In this document: piece by piece, positions 25,191 to 33,658 of the stretch | How positions within the stretch are numbered: position 1 is the first letter of the stretch | Layout: every line of letters begins with the position of its first letter | Assembly: GCA_018058545.1 (NCBI GenBank) | Contig: JAGOZU010000001.1 | Span: 1 to 64,000, forward strand | From: Promineifilum sp. | Lineage (GTDB): Bacteria > Chloroflexota > Anaerolineae > Promineifilales > Promineifilaceae | Direction of reading: 5' to 3' | DNA: 64,000 nt | Notes under the pieces: generated by a model | What the model was told of the DNA's origin: nothing | Databases searched by the model: none | Seen by the model: the letters and a program-made list of their open reading frames with translations, nothing else | Program-made: the position numbers and the translations under genes

Positions 25191-28121
25191 CTACATCACC
25201 TTGGTGATCGTCAGGCCCACGCCCTCAGCGACGGCCGCCTCCAGCGCCTCCCGGCTGCCCAGAACGACGATGTCGCCTGCGGCGTTGATCCGCTCCAGCG
25301 CCCCGGCCAGCTCGCGGAAGTCGGCCTGGGTCGTGCCCAGCACCTGATCACGGAACGCCTGCGAGAACTCGTCCGTCTCGCCTGTCAGATAGCGCATCAG
25401 CGACGCGTATCCTTTGGCGTCCGGCAGGCGGTAGGCATCGAGGGAGCCGATCGCGCCGATGATCGCGCGGGTTACCGCGTCATCGCTCAAATCCAGATTG
25501 CGCAGAAACTCGGCCGATTGATCATAGACGGCCAGCGTATTCACCAGATTCGGGTCGCGATAGGAGAGATAGGTGTACACGCCCGAGACGCTGCTGAATG
25601 TGGCAAAGGCTCCATAGGCTCCGCCCTGGATGCGTATCTTGTGCAGAAGGTGATCGATCCGCATCAGGTTGTTGATGACGGCGATCGATCCGTCCAGACG
25701 ATAGCCCAACTCATACAGATTGGCTCCCTTGCCCACGTAGTTGACCTGCGCCGGGAAGGCCAATCCCTCATAGCGCGGCAATTGGGGCAGGTTCCAGGTC
25801 GCTGCCGTATACGGTCTTTCCGGCAGCCCGCCGATGAAACCGGCCAGCAACGGCGCGAACGTCCCATACCCCGTCTCGTCCAGCGTCACATTGGCCACCA
25901 GCCCCGAACGGTTGACCAGGAACGACCGCACCGCCTCCAGATCGGCCAGCACGCCCGGCCAATCGCTCTCGATGCGCTCGGCCAGCCGCCGCAGGAATTG
26001 CAGATGCTCCACGCCACCGATCATCTCCTCCAGCCGGTAGGCGGCATGGAAATGCGCGCGCAGGCGCGTGGCCGCCACCTGATGGCCTCCCGGGATCAAC
26101 CCGGCCTCCATGCCCGCCTTGGCCTCCAGCACGATCTGGCGGAAGCGTTCGGGATTATCCAGCCTGGGCGTCATCAGCACGTCCCGCAGGATGGCCAACA
26201 GTTCGGCAGCGTTTTCCTGGGTAGCTTTGCCGCGCAGCATCAGATAGGTCGCGGTCGCGTCGCTATCCCGCACCGGAGCGATGATCGTGCCCGGAAAGAT
26301 GCCGCCGGTTGTCCGACCGATGCGTTGCGACAGCCGGACGAAATCCTCCGTCTCCGTGCCCATCTCCAGCAACGCCTGCCCGAATAACCCCACATAGGGC
26401 AACAGCTCGGTCGGCAAGGCGCGCAGATCCAGCCCCAGGTCCAGATAAACGATGCCGTTGGTGAACAGGTCGTGGTGCAGCACGCGCGCGCCGGCCATCT
26501 CCTCCAGGGCCACCGGGATCGGCTTGTAATGAGGGTCCAGATCGCCCCGCTTCAGGCTGGGCAACATCGCCAGCGTTTCCGGCGTCTCGGGGGTGTTCTG
26601 TCGCTCGCTCAGCTGCCGGGCGTTCTCGATGACCGCCTGCACCTGAGTATCGTTCATCGCCGCGCGGGCCTGATCCAGTCGCTCGCGCTCCTCCTGCTCC
26701 AGCCGCCGGTTCAGTTCCGCGTCCGGCTCCAGAATGACGGTAACCCGGTGCGGGTTATCCAATAGATAGGCGCGGATGAGCGACTGCCAATAGTCCGGCT
26801 CGGCCGCCATATTGGCCTTCACCGCCGCCAATGGAGCCTCATACTTCAGCGGGGCCAGGGGATCGCCGCCATGAACCCACGTGGCCAGCGAACGCATGAG
26901 CAGAGCCAGCCCGCGCGGGAAGCTGCCGGTGTTGTTCTCGCGCAGATAGAACTCAATCGTATTGAGCGACGCGGCGATCATCTCCGGATCGATTCCGTCG
27001 CGAGCCAGCGCGGCCAGCGTGTCCAGTATGAGCGGCTCCACCTTGGCCACATCGGCCGGAGTCAGTCCCTTCAGGCCGGCCGAGAAGGTCATCTGCCGCG
27101 TATAGGACGACAGCCCGCCCAACACATCCTCTCCCAGGCCGGAGTCGATGAGCGTCTTGCGCAGAGGTGAGGCCGGAGTGTCCAGCAACGCATAGGACAG
27201 GATCTCCAGCGCCATCACTAGCGTCGTATCCTTGTACTCCGGCAGCATCCAGTTCACTTCGACATAGGATTTATCATCGGCGGCGTCCTCGTCCCCATCC
27301 TCAACCTCGCCCACGCCATACGGGAAACGGGCCGTCCGCGGCGCGTCGAAGGGCTGCTGGAGCGCGATCTCGCTATCCGGTTCAATGGCGTCGAACTCCG
27401 ACAGATAGCCGTCCATGCGTCGCAACCGTTCGGCGGGATCGTCGTCGCCATAGAAGAAAATCAGCGCGTTGGACGGATGGTAGTGCGTTTCGTAAAAATG
27501 CCTGAACTGCTCATAGGTCAGGTCGGGAATCGATGCCGGGTCGCCGCCGGAATCCACGCCATAGGTGTTGTCGGGGAAGGTGGCCTGCTGGCTGTAGCGG
27601 CCGAGCAGATTGTCTGGCGATGAGTAGGCGCCCTTCATCTCGTTAAAGACGACGCCCTTGAACGTCAGGGGAGCGTCGGCCGATTCCAGCTCGTAATGCC
27701 ATCCCTCTTGCGCCAGTTTCTCCGGCGACAGCAGGGGATGGAACACCGCATCGGCGTACACGTCGAGCAGGTTGTAAAAGTCCTGCAGGTTGGTGCTGGC
27801 CGCGGGATAGACGGTCTTGTCGGGAAAGGTCATGGCGTTGACGAACGTGGCCAGCGACCCCTTCACCAGCTCGAAGAACGGATCCTTCAACGGGAACTTG
27901 TGCGACCCGGCCAGGACGACATGCTCCAGGATGTGCGGCAGGCCGGTAGAGTCAGCCGGCGGGGTGCGGAAGGTGATACCGAAGACCTTGTTTTCGTCAT
28001 CGTTCTCCAGCGATAGCAGTTGCGCGCCAGTCTTGACGTGCCGCCAGATGCGTGCCCGCGTGTTGAGTTCGGGGATAGCCTCCTCGCGAACAAACTCAAA
28101 GCCATAGGTTAATTCGGTCAT
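25191..28121 (-). CDS. PreP/Cym1-type M16C metalloprotease
   Basis: 976 aa, normal length. The zinc protease degrades short unstructured peptides inside a closed two-half chamber. The inverted zinc motif H-x-x-E-H is HILEH (His63, Glu66, His67), followed by the family block GSHKFPLKDPFFELVKGS and F-N-E-M-K-G. The M16C-associated region is at about 450-700 and the C-terminal half lacks a second zinc motif, as expected. AGGAG lies before the ATG. It is separated from ribF by a terminator and is probably transcribed alone. Confidence 0.94.
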   Translation of the reverse strand: MTELTYGFEFVREEAIPELNTRARIWRHVKTGAQLLSLENDDENKVFGITFRTPPADSTGLPHILEHVVLAGSHKFPLKDPFFELVKGSLATFVNAMTFPDKTVYPAASTNLQDFYNLLDVYADAVFHPLLSPEKLAQEGWHYELESADAPLTFKGVVFNEMKGAYSSPDNLLGRYSQQATFPDNTYGVDSGGDPASIPDLTYEQFRHFYETHYHPSNALIFFYGDDDPAERLRRMDGYLSEFDAIEPDSEIALQQPFDAPRTARFPYGVGEVEDGDEDAADDKSYVEVNWMLPEYKDTTLVMALEILSYALLDTPASPLRKTLIDSGLGEDVLGGLSSYTRQMTFSAGLKGLTPADVAKVEPLILDTLAALARDGIDPEMIAASLNTIEFYLRENNTGSFPRGLALLMRSLATWVHGGDPLAPLKYEAPLAAVKANMAAEPDYWQSLIRAYLLDNPHRVTVILEPDAELNRRLEQEERERLDQARAAMNDTQVQAVIENARQLSERQNTPETPETLAMLPSLKRGDLDPHYKPIPVALEEMAGARVLHHDLFTNGIVYLDLGLDLRALPTELLPYVGLFGQALLEMGTETEDFVRLSQRIGRTTGGIFPGTIIAPVRDSDATATYLMLRGKATQENAAELLAILRDVLMTPRLDNPERFRQIVLEAKAGMEAGLIPGGHQVAATRLRAHFHAAYRLEEMIGGVEHLQFLRRLAERIESDWPGVLADLEAVRSFLVNRSGLVANVTLDETGYGTFAPLLAGFIGGLPERPYTAATWNLPQLPRYEGLAFPAQVNYVGKGANLYELGYRLDGSIAVINNLMRIDHLLHKIRIQGGAYGAFATFSSVSGVYTYLSYRDPNLVNTLAVYDQSAEFLRNLDLSDDAVTRAIIGAIGSLDAYRLPDAKGYASLMRYLTGETDEFSQAFRDQVLGTTQADFRELAGALERINAAGDIVVLGSREALEAAVAEGVGLTITKVM

Positions 28122-28138
28122 GGATTACTCCTGAATAG

Positions 28139-28187
28139 AAAAGGAATCCGCAGATCACCCATGCGGGGAATACCCGTCTGCGGATTC
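28139..28187 (-). terminator. Terminator at the end of the nusA-ribF operon
   Basis: An 11-bp perfect stem GAATCCGCAGA / TCTGCGGATTC (28144-28154 and 28177-28187), with a 22-nt loop that can pair internally (CCC/GGG), followed on the minus strand by CTTTTC. It lies about 28 bases past the ribF stop. Confidence 0.72.
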
Positions 28188-28214
28188 GACAGATTATGAG
28201 ATCGTTTTTAACCG

Positions 28215-29147
28215 TTAAAGGGGCAGTTCCGCTCGGACAGTCTCCACATCGGCCGCTATCCGTGACTTCAATTCATCCAGTCCGCTAAACTTCATTTCCG
28301 GCCGGATGCGGTGCGCGAACTCCAGCCGCGCGTCTTCGCCATAGATATCGGCATCGAAGTCGAGGATGTGGGCTTCCACGGTCAGCTTCAGGCCGTCCAC
28401 GGTCGGCCGCGTGCCCACGTTAGTGGCCGCCCGGTGGCGTTTGTCGCCCAGCCAGATGTAGGTGGCGTAGACCCCGTTGGCCGGCAGCAGCAGCTCGTCC
28501 CACACCGCCAGATTGGCCGTCGGAAAACCGATCGTCCGGCCGCGCTGGTCGCCCTTCACCACCGGCCCGCGCACACAATAGTAACGGCCGAGGCAGCCGT
28601 TCACGTCGGCCATATCGCCTTCCTCCAGCGATTGGCGGATGCGACGACTGCTGACAAGCTCCCCGTTCCAATTCACCGACTCGTCCAGCGTCTCCACGGT
28701 GAAGCCCTTCTCCTCGCCTTGTCGCCGCAGGAACGGGACGTCTCCCTCGCGGTTGTAGCCAAAGGCGAAGTTGCCGCCCCAGAGCTGCTTCATATCCAGC
28801 GTGTCGAGGAGCTGATCGACAAAATCGGCCGCGCGAATCCGGCGCACTTCGTCATCGAACGGATGGGTGATGATGAGATCGACGCCCTGCTCGGCAATCA
28901 GGCGCACGCGATCGTCCAGCGTCGTCAGATAGAAGCGTGGCGGCAACGTCCGCAGGACACGACGCGGGTGGGGAAAAAAGGTCAATGCGGCCGTGCGCAT
29001 GCCCGCCTCGCGCGCCCGGGCCGCCATCCGGCGCAACAACGCCTGGTGGCCCCGGTGAACGCCGTCGAAAGAACCGATGGCGACATAGGTGGGTTGTTTG
29101 TGATCGACTTCGTGAAGATGGGTGACGCGAATGTAGGAATGAGTCAT
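28215..29147 (-). CDS. ribF: Bifunctional riboflavin kinase/FAD synthetase
   Basis: 310 aa from the ATG at 29147; the longer open frame upstream is rejected because the conserved part starts only here. The FAD synthetase nucleotidyltransferase domain (residues 1-180) has G-S-F-D-G-V-H-R-G-H, and the riboflavin kinase barrel (185-310) has the G-R-T-I-G-F-P-T-A-N motif. It makes FMN and then FAD. It is last in the nusA operon after truB, as in many bacteria. Confidence 0.95.
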   Translation of the reverse strand: MTHSYIRVTHLHEVDHKQPTYVAIGSFDGVHRGHQALLRRMAARAREAGMRTAALTFFPHPRRVLRTLPPRFYLTTLDDRVRLIAEQGVDLIITHPFDDEVRRIRAADFVDQLLDTLDMKQLWGGNFAFGYNREGDVPFLRRQGEEKGFTVETLDESVNWNGELVSSRRIRQSLEEGDMADVNGCLGRYYCVRGPVVKGDQRGRTIGFPTANLAVWDELLLPANGVYATYIWLGDKRHRAATNVGTRPTVDGLKLTVEAHILDFDADIYGEDARLEFAHRIRPEMKFSGLDELKSRIAADVETVRAELPL

Positions 29148-29260
29148 ATCTTTTCTGCATGGAGCCGCGCCGTCTTTAGCGGCTGTCGAGGGTGATTGTA
29201 TCAAAACCGCGGCTTGGGTGGCAGATGATAGCAGCGGCAATCCGCGCGGGCTGCGCGAGG

Positions 29261-30136
29261 CTATTCGGCCGACCCGGCTATCATCTTGCGCGGCCGCCAT
29301 TCACCTTCCTCAACCGCGACGATGCCCAGGAAGCGCCCGCCCGGGCCGAAGGCAGCCGCCTCGCCCGAGGCCACATCCCCTGGCGCGGCTACCCGGCGGC
29401 CGTTCCCCAGTCGTGCCTCCTCCTCATCATTGAAAGTCGCTCGCGGCAGATGAGCCACCGCCAGCTCCGGCGGCCGAAGGAACCCGGCGACATTATCGGG
29501 CGTCAGTGCGTCGAGGGTCACCGCCTCGGCCACCGTAAACTCCCCAACGGCCGTGCGTCGCAAGGCCGTGATATGCCCTCCGGGGCCAAGAGCCTGCCCC
29601 AAATCGTGCGCCAGCGAGCGAATATAGGTTCCCGACGACGCGGCGACGCGCAACGTCAGATCGGGCGATTCCCAGGCCAACATCTCCAGCTCATAAATGG
29701 TCACATCCCGTTCGGGCAGATCGGGCGTCTCCCCCCGACGCGCCTGTTTGTAGAGCGGTTGGCCGTCCCGCTTCACGGCCGAGAAGGCGGGCACGCGCTG
29801 GCGAATGGGGCCGCGAAAAGCGTCCAGCGCGGCGGCGATCTCGTCCAACGTGAGCGCCACCGGCCGTTCGCTCACGATCTCGCCCTCGGCGTCGTAGGTC
29901 GTCGTGGCAACGCCCAGCCGGATCGTCGTCTCATAGACCTTCGGCAATCCCACCAGATACTCGATAAAGCGCGTAGCCCGGCCCAGACCCACCAGCAGTA
30001 CCCCGCTCGCCAGCGGATCAAGTGTGCCCGCGTGCCCCACGCGCCGAACTCCCGACAGGCGGCGCACACGGCCGACGACATCGTGGGATGTCGGGCCGAC
30101 AGGTTTATCGATGACGATGAAACCGGAGAGGCTCAC
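29261..30136 (-). CDS. truB: tRNA pseudouridine-55 synthase TruB
   Basis: 291 aa from a GTG at 30136, whose bases overlap the nrnA stop as GTGA, a translational-coupling layout; an ATG at 30187 would add 17 residues that are not conserved. The enzyme converts U55 of tRNAs to pseudouridine. Motifs: GFIVIDKPVGPTSHDVV at the start, G-H-A-G-T-L-D-P-L-A-S-G-V with the catalytic Asp, and Y-x-x-x-I-R-L-G. A C-terminal PUA-like domain follows (GNGRRVAAPG). Confidence 0.94.
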   Translation of the reverse strand: MSLSGFIVIDKPVGPTSHDVVGRVRRLSGVRRVGHAGTLDPLASGVLLVGLGRATRFIEYLVGLPKVYETTIRLGVATTTYDAEGEIVSERPVALTLDEIAAALDAFRGPIRQRVPAFSAVKRDGQPLYKQARRGETPDLPERDVTIYELEMLAWESPDLTLRVAASSGTYIRSLAHDLGQALGPGGHITALRRTAVGEFTVAEAVTLDALTPDNVAGFLRPPELAVAHLPRATFNDEEEARLGNGRRVAAPGDVASGEAAAFGPGGRFLGIVAVEEGEWRPRKMIAGSAE

Positions 30137-31113
30137 GAGGAAAGAGAGAGCGGGGTTGATTGGGCACGCCGGATAGCGTCGTGGCAAGCGGCCACCAGTC
30201 GCGCCTCGGCCTCCGGCAGCGAGCCGTCGATTGAGCAGCCCGCAGCCAGCGCATGGCCGCCGCCGCCGAACTGGGCGGCCACCGCGGCGACATTATAGGG
30301 CGGTTGGCAGCGCATGGTGACGCGCACCGTGTCGTCGGCCATCTCGGTCAGCACGGCGGCCATCACGGTCGTGTCGATGTCCAGCAGGAAGTTGACCAGA
30401 CCGGAACTGCTGGACGGCCGCTCCAGGCCGAGGCTGTGCAAATCCGCACGCGAGATGGTCGTCCAGATCAGGCCATCCTCCAGCTTCATGGCGGCCAGGC
30501 CGATAGCCCACATCTGAGCCGTAATGTATGGCCTCTGGTACAACGTTTGCTGCGAGATTTCCCTGATATCGGCTCCGGTATCGACGAGATCGGCCGCCGC
30601 CCGCAAGGTGGCCGCGGTCACATTCGAGGTGCGAAACCCCATCGTGTCGGTGATGATGCCGGTCAGCAAGCTCTCAGCGATCCCTGTGGTCATTTCCACG
30701 CCGATCTCGGGGAGAAAGCGATGCAGGACCTCGGCTGTCGAACTGGCCTCGGGATCGACGATGTTGAACGTGCCGAAATTGGTGTTGGTGACGTGGTGGT
30801 CGATATTGGCCAGCGTCGGCTTCGGCTCCTGCAGGCGGTCGTAAGCCCAGCCCATGCGCGACTCATCGGCGCAATCGACGGCGATGATGAGATCATAGGT
30901 GACGTCGGGATTGGGAGCACGCCGAACCTCCCCGGCCAGCGGCAGGTTATGAAATCGCGCCGGGACGCCGTCATCACAAACCAGCGTGACGCGCTTCCCC
31001 AATTGCTGCAATCCCTGGCCCACCGCCGTCAGCGACCCGATCGCATCCCCATCGGGATCGACGTGGGTGATGACCAAAACCCGGGCGGCTTTTTCGATGG
31101 CGAACCGGATCAC
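30133..31113 (-). CDS. nrnA: DHH-family oligoribonuclease / pAp phosphatase NrnA
   Basis: 326 aa from a GTG at 31113, 4 nt after the rbfA stop; the frame is open further upstream but only as a shadow of rbfA. The DHH phosphoesterase shows THVDPDGDAIGS, AVDCAD and the signature D-H-H (IDHHVTN), and the C-terminal DHHA1 domain has GGGGHALAAG. Such enzymes degrade 2-5 nt RNAs and dephosphorylate pAp. Placement between rbfA and truB is typical. Confidence 0.94.
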   Translation of the reverse strand: MIRFAIEKAARVLVITHVDPDGDAIGSLTAVGQGLQQLGKRVTLVCDDGVPARFHNLPLAGEVRRAPNPDVTYDLIIAVDCADESRMGWAYDRLQEPKPTLANIDHHVTNTNFGTFNIVDPEASSTAEVLHRFLPEIGVEMTTGIAESLLTGIITDTMGFRTSNVTAATLRAAADLVDTGADIREISQQTLYQRPYITAQMWAIGLAAMKLEDGLIWTTISRADLHSLGLERPSSSSGLVNFLLDIDTTVMAAVLTEMADDTVRVTMRCQPPYNVAAVAAQFGGGGHALAAGCSIDGSLPEAEARLVAACHDAIRRAQSTPLSLSS

Positions 31114-31117
31114 AGGC

Positions 31118-31498
31118 TTATTCGTCGCCCTTTGTCTCGTCTGCCCCCGAGGCGGGGCTGATGTCCAGACTGTCCAGCAATTCGTTGATCTCTTCAACGT
31201 AACGGAAGCGCGGGTCCCAGTGGAAACGGAGGATCGGCGCGGTCCGGAGATCGATCCGTTGGGCGATCTGCCCCCGGAGGTAGCCTGACGCGCTCTCCAG
31301 CCCGGCGATGACCTCCGCCTCGCGGTCGTCATCGCCCAGCGCATTGACATAAATATTGGCGTATTTCAGTTCGCGGTCGATCGTCACCTCAGTCACGGTC
31401 ACGCCGTCCAGACGAGGGTCGGCCACCTCGTGCAGAAATAGCTCGCTGAGGATGACCTGAATCTGCTCGGCCGCCCGTTCCTGTCTAATCTTGCTCAT
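31118..31498 (-). CDS. rbfA: Ribosome-binding factor A
   Basis: 126 aa with the KH-like fold of 30S maturation factor RbfA. Motifs: R-x-x-x-x-I-Q-x-x-L-S-E-L at the N-terminus, DPRL-x-G-V-T-V-T-E-V, Y-A-x-I-Y-V and the L-R-x-x-P-x-L-x-F segment (read as LRTAPILRFHWD). An acidic tail ends ETKGDE. It starts 2 bases after infB stops, in the usual operon order. Confidence 0.95.
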   Translation of the reverse strand: MSKIRQERAAEQIQVILSELFLHEVADPRLDGVTVTEVTIDRELKYANIYVNALGDDDREAEVIAGLESASGYLRGQIAQRIDLRTAPILRFHWDPRFRYVEEINELLDSLDISPASGADETKGDE

Positions 31499-31500
31499 CG

Positions 31501-33288
31501 TTAGATCTCAACCTGCTTGACGACAAAGAACTCGATGATGTCTCCCGGCTGAAAATCGTTCCAGCCTTCGATGCTGACGCCGAACTCGAAGCCGGACTTA
31601 ACCTCGCGAACATTGTCCTGCAGATGTTTCAGACTGCTGACCGGGCCGCTGTGCATCAGGCGGCTATTGCGAATGACGCGAGCCTTGGCGTTGCGCCGCG
31701 CCTCGCCCGTCCGCATGTAGCTCCCGGCGATAGCGCCGACGCCGCGAATCTTGAACACCTGGCGCACTTCGGCGCGGCCGATGACCACATCCTCGTAGGT
31801 CGGGGCCAGCATGCCCTTCATCGCCTTCTCGACATCCTCGAACAGCTTGTAGATGATCTGATAGGATCGAATCTGCACGCCCTCGACGGCGGCCGAGTTG
31901 CGGGCAATGGGGTCAGCTTCCACGTTAAAGCCCAAAATGATGGCGTCGGAGGCCGAAGCCAGCATCACATCGCTCTCAGTGATTGGGCCGGTTGCCGCGC
32001 GTAATATCGCCAGTTCAACTTCCCCGCCGTTCAGCCGCTCCAGAGAAGTGACGATCGGCTCCAGCGAGCCTTGTACGTCGGCCTTGACGATGAGGTTAAG
32101 CGTCTTGGTCTCGCCTTCCTGCAAGCGAGCGAAAAATTCATCCAGCGTGGTCACCCGACCCTGAGTGGTGGTCGTCGTGCGAGCTGCCTCGCGAGCATCT
32201 TCGATAACCTTGCGAGCCACCTTTTCGCTCTCGACGACGGTGAACTGCTCGCCCGCTTGGGGAATGCCGTCCAGCCCCGATACCGCGACCGGCGTGGAAG
32301 GCCCGGCCTCGCTGACGCGCCGTCCGTTATAGTCGAACATCGCCTTGATCCGGCCGTAATGCTCGCCCACCAGCAAGGTATCGCCCAGGTTCAACGTGCC
32401 GTTCTGGACGAGAACGGTGGTCATGATGCCCTTGCCGCGCTCGATCTTGGCTTCCAGCACTGTACCCGAGGCGGGAGCCTTGGGATTGGCACGCGGATTG
32501 ACCTCTTCGGCCGTCAACAGCACCGCTTCCAGCAAATCGTCGATGCCCGAATTTTCGCGCGCCGAGACGGGAATAACCATCGTGTCGCCGTCCCAGTCAT
32601 CGGGCACAAGACCCATCTCGGACAGTTGCTGCTTCACACGGTCAGGGCGCGCCCCGGCCAGATCGGTCTTGTTGAGAGCGACGATGATCGGCACGCCCGC
32701 GGCACGAGCGTGGTCGGCCGCCTCGCGGGTCTGGGGCATAACGCCGTCATCAGCGGCGACAACCAGGATGGCGATGTCGGTGGCCTGTGCCCCGCGGGCG
32801 CGCATGGCGGTGAAGGCCTCGTGGCCCGGGGTGTCCAGGAAGGTGATCAGCCGGCCATCCTTAATCGTCTGGTAGGCGCCGATATGTTGGGTGATGCCGC
32901 CGGCCTCGCCCTCGGTCACGTGCGTCTGACGGATGAGATCCAACAGCGACGTCTTGCCGTGGTCGACATGACCCAGCATGGTGACGATGGGCGGCCGCGG
33001 CACCAGATCGGTGGTGCGCTCGTCGGCCAGCACCTTGCGCCAGCCGGTCTTCTCCTCGCCTTCGACGGCCGTCTCGGACGGCGCCTCCTGAAAGGGAACG
33101 ACGTCGAACCCCATTTCACCGGCGACGATGGCGGCCGTGTCGAAATCAATCTGCTGATTGATGTTGGCCATGATGCCGTTGGCCATCAACTCCTTGATGA
33201 CATTGATCGGGCTGTCGCCCATCATCGAGGCCAACTCGCGAACCGTCAGGAACGCCGGTACTTCAATTACTGTCTTTGTCTCTGCCAT
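31501..33288 (-). CDS. infB: Translation initiation factor IF-2 (short form)
   Basis: 595 aa. A short N-domain (about 1-75; FLTVRELASMMG) precedes the GTPase: G1 GHVDHGKT at 106-113, D-T-P-G-H, and NKTD. Domains II, III and the fMet-tRNA-binding C2 follow (GVGAIAGSYMRTGEA-like segment, ending DIIEFFVV). The long disordered N-terminal extension of E. coli IF-2 (890 aa) is missing. It positions initiator tRNA on the 30S subunit. Confidence 0.96.
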   Translation of the reverse strand: MAETKTVIEVPAFLTVRELASMMGDSPINVIKELMANGIMANINQQIDFDTAAIVAGEMGFDVVPFQEAPSETAVEGEEKTGWRKVLADERTTDLVPRPPIVTMLGHVDHGKTSLLDLIRQTHVTEGEAGGITQHIGAYQTIKDGRLITFLDTPGHEAFTAMRARGAQATDIAILVVAADDGVMPQTREAADHARAAGVPIIVALNKTDLAGARPDRVKQQLSEMGLVPDDWDGDTMVIPVSARENSGIDDLLEAVLLTAEEVNPRANPKAPASGTVLEAKIERGKGIMTTVLVQNGTLNLGDTLLVGEHYGRIKAMFDYNGRRVSEAGPSTPVAVSGLDGIPQAGEQFTVVESEKVARKVIEDAREAARTTTTTQGRVTTLDEFFARLQEGETKTLNLIVKADVQGSLEPIVTSLERLNGGEVELAILRAATGPITESDVMLASASDAIILGFNVEADPIARNSAAVEGVQIRSYQIIYKLFEDVEKAMKGMLAPTYEDVVIGRAEVRQVFKIRGVGAIAGSYMRTGEARRNAKARVIRNSRLMHSGPVSSLKHLQDNVREVKSGFEFGVSIEGWNDFQPGDIIEFFVVKQVEI

Positions 33289-33346
33289 ACTATCCGCCTT
33301 GCCGCGTGCTTAACGTCGTCATTATCCGTTTGAGTGCATCCCCGGA

Positions 33347-33649
33347 TCAGACCGGCTGTATCTCCGGCCGGCGAGGATCGGCGGCGATTGCCGCCAGCTC
33401 TTCATCGGTCAACTGCGCATTGAGCGCCTGATTTAAAATTGCCGGGTGCCGGATAACCTTGTCCCAACACGCCGATTGATCACATAAATACGCGCCGCGG
33501 CCGCCACGCTTGCCTGTCGGGTCAATCAGGACGCCGCTGTCCGGAGTGCGGACAATGCGCGTCAGTCGCCGCTTGTCGAACTGACCGCGACAGACGACGC
33601 ACATCCGCTGAGGAACATGCTTCCGGCGTCCTGGCTGCTTCTCTTTCAT
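33347..33649 (-). CDS. ylxR: YlxR/RnpM-family RNA-binding protein
   Basis: 100 aa. The family core is clear: R-M-C-V-V-C-R-G near residue 15, K-R-x-L-x-R-I-V-R and G-R-G-A-Y-L-C. It sits between nusA and infB as usual. In Bacillus the homologue binds and modulates RNase P RNA; in this organism that role is only by homology. Confidence 0.93.
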   Translation of the reverse strand: MKEKQPGRRKHVPQRMCVVCRGQFDKRRLTRIVRTPDSGVLIDPTGKRGGRGAYLCDQSACWDKVIRHPAILNQALNAQLTDEELAAIAADPRRPEIQPV

Positions 33650-33658
33650 GTCCGCTTG

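Noticed and set aside
29192-30298. 368-codon plus-strand frame
   Set aside because: Antisense to truB, which has all family motifs.
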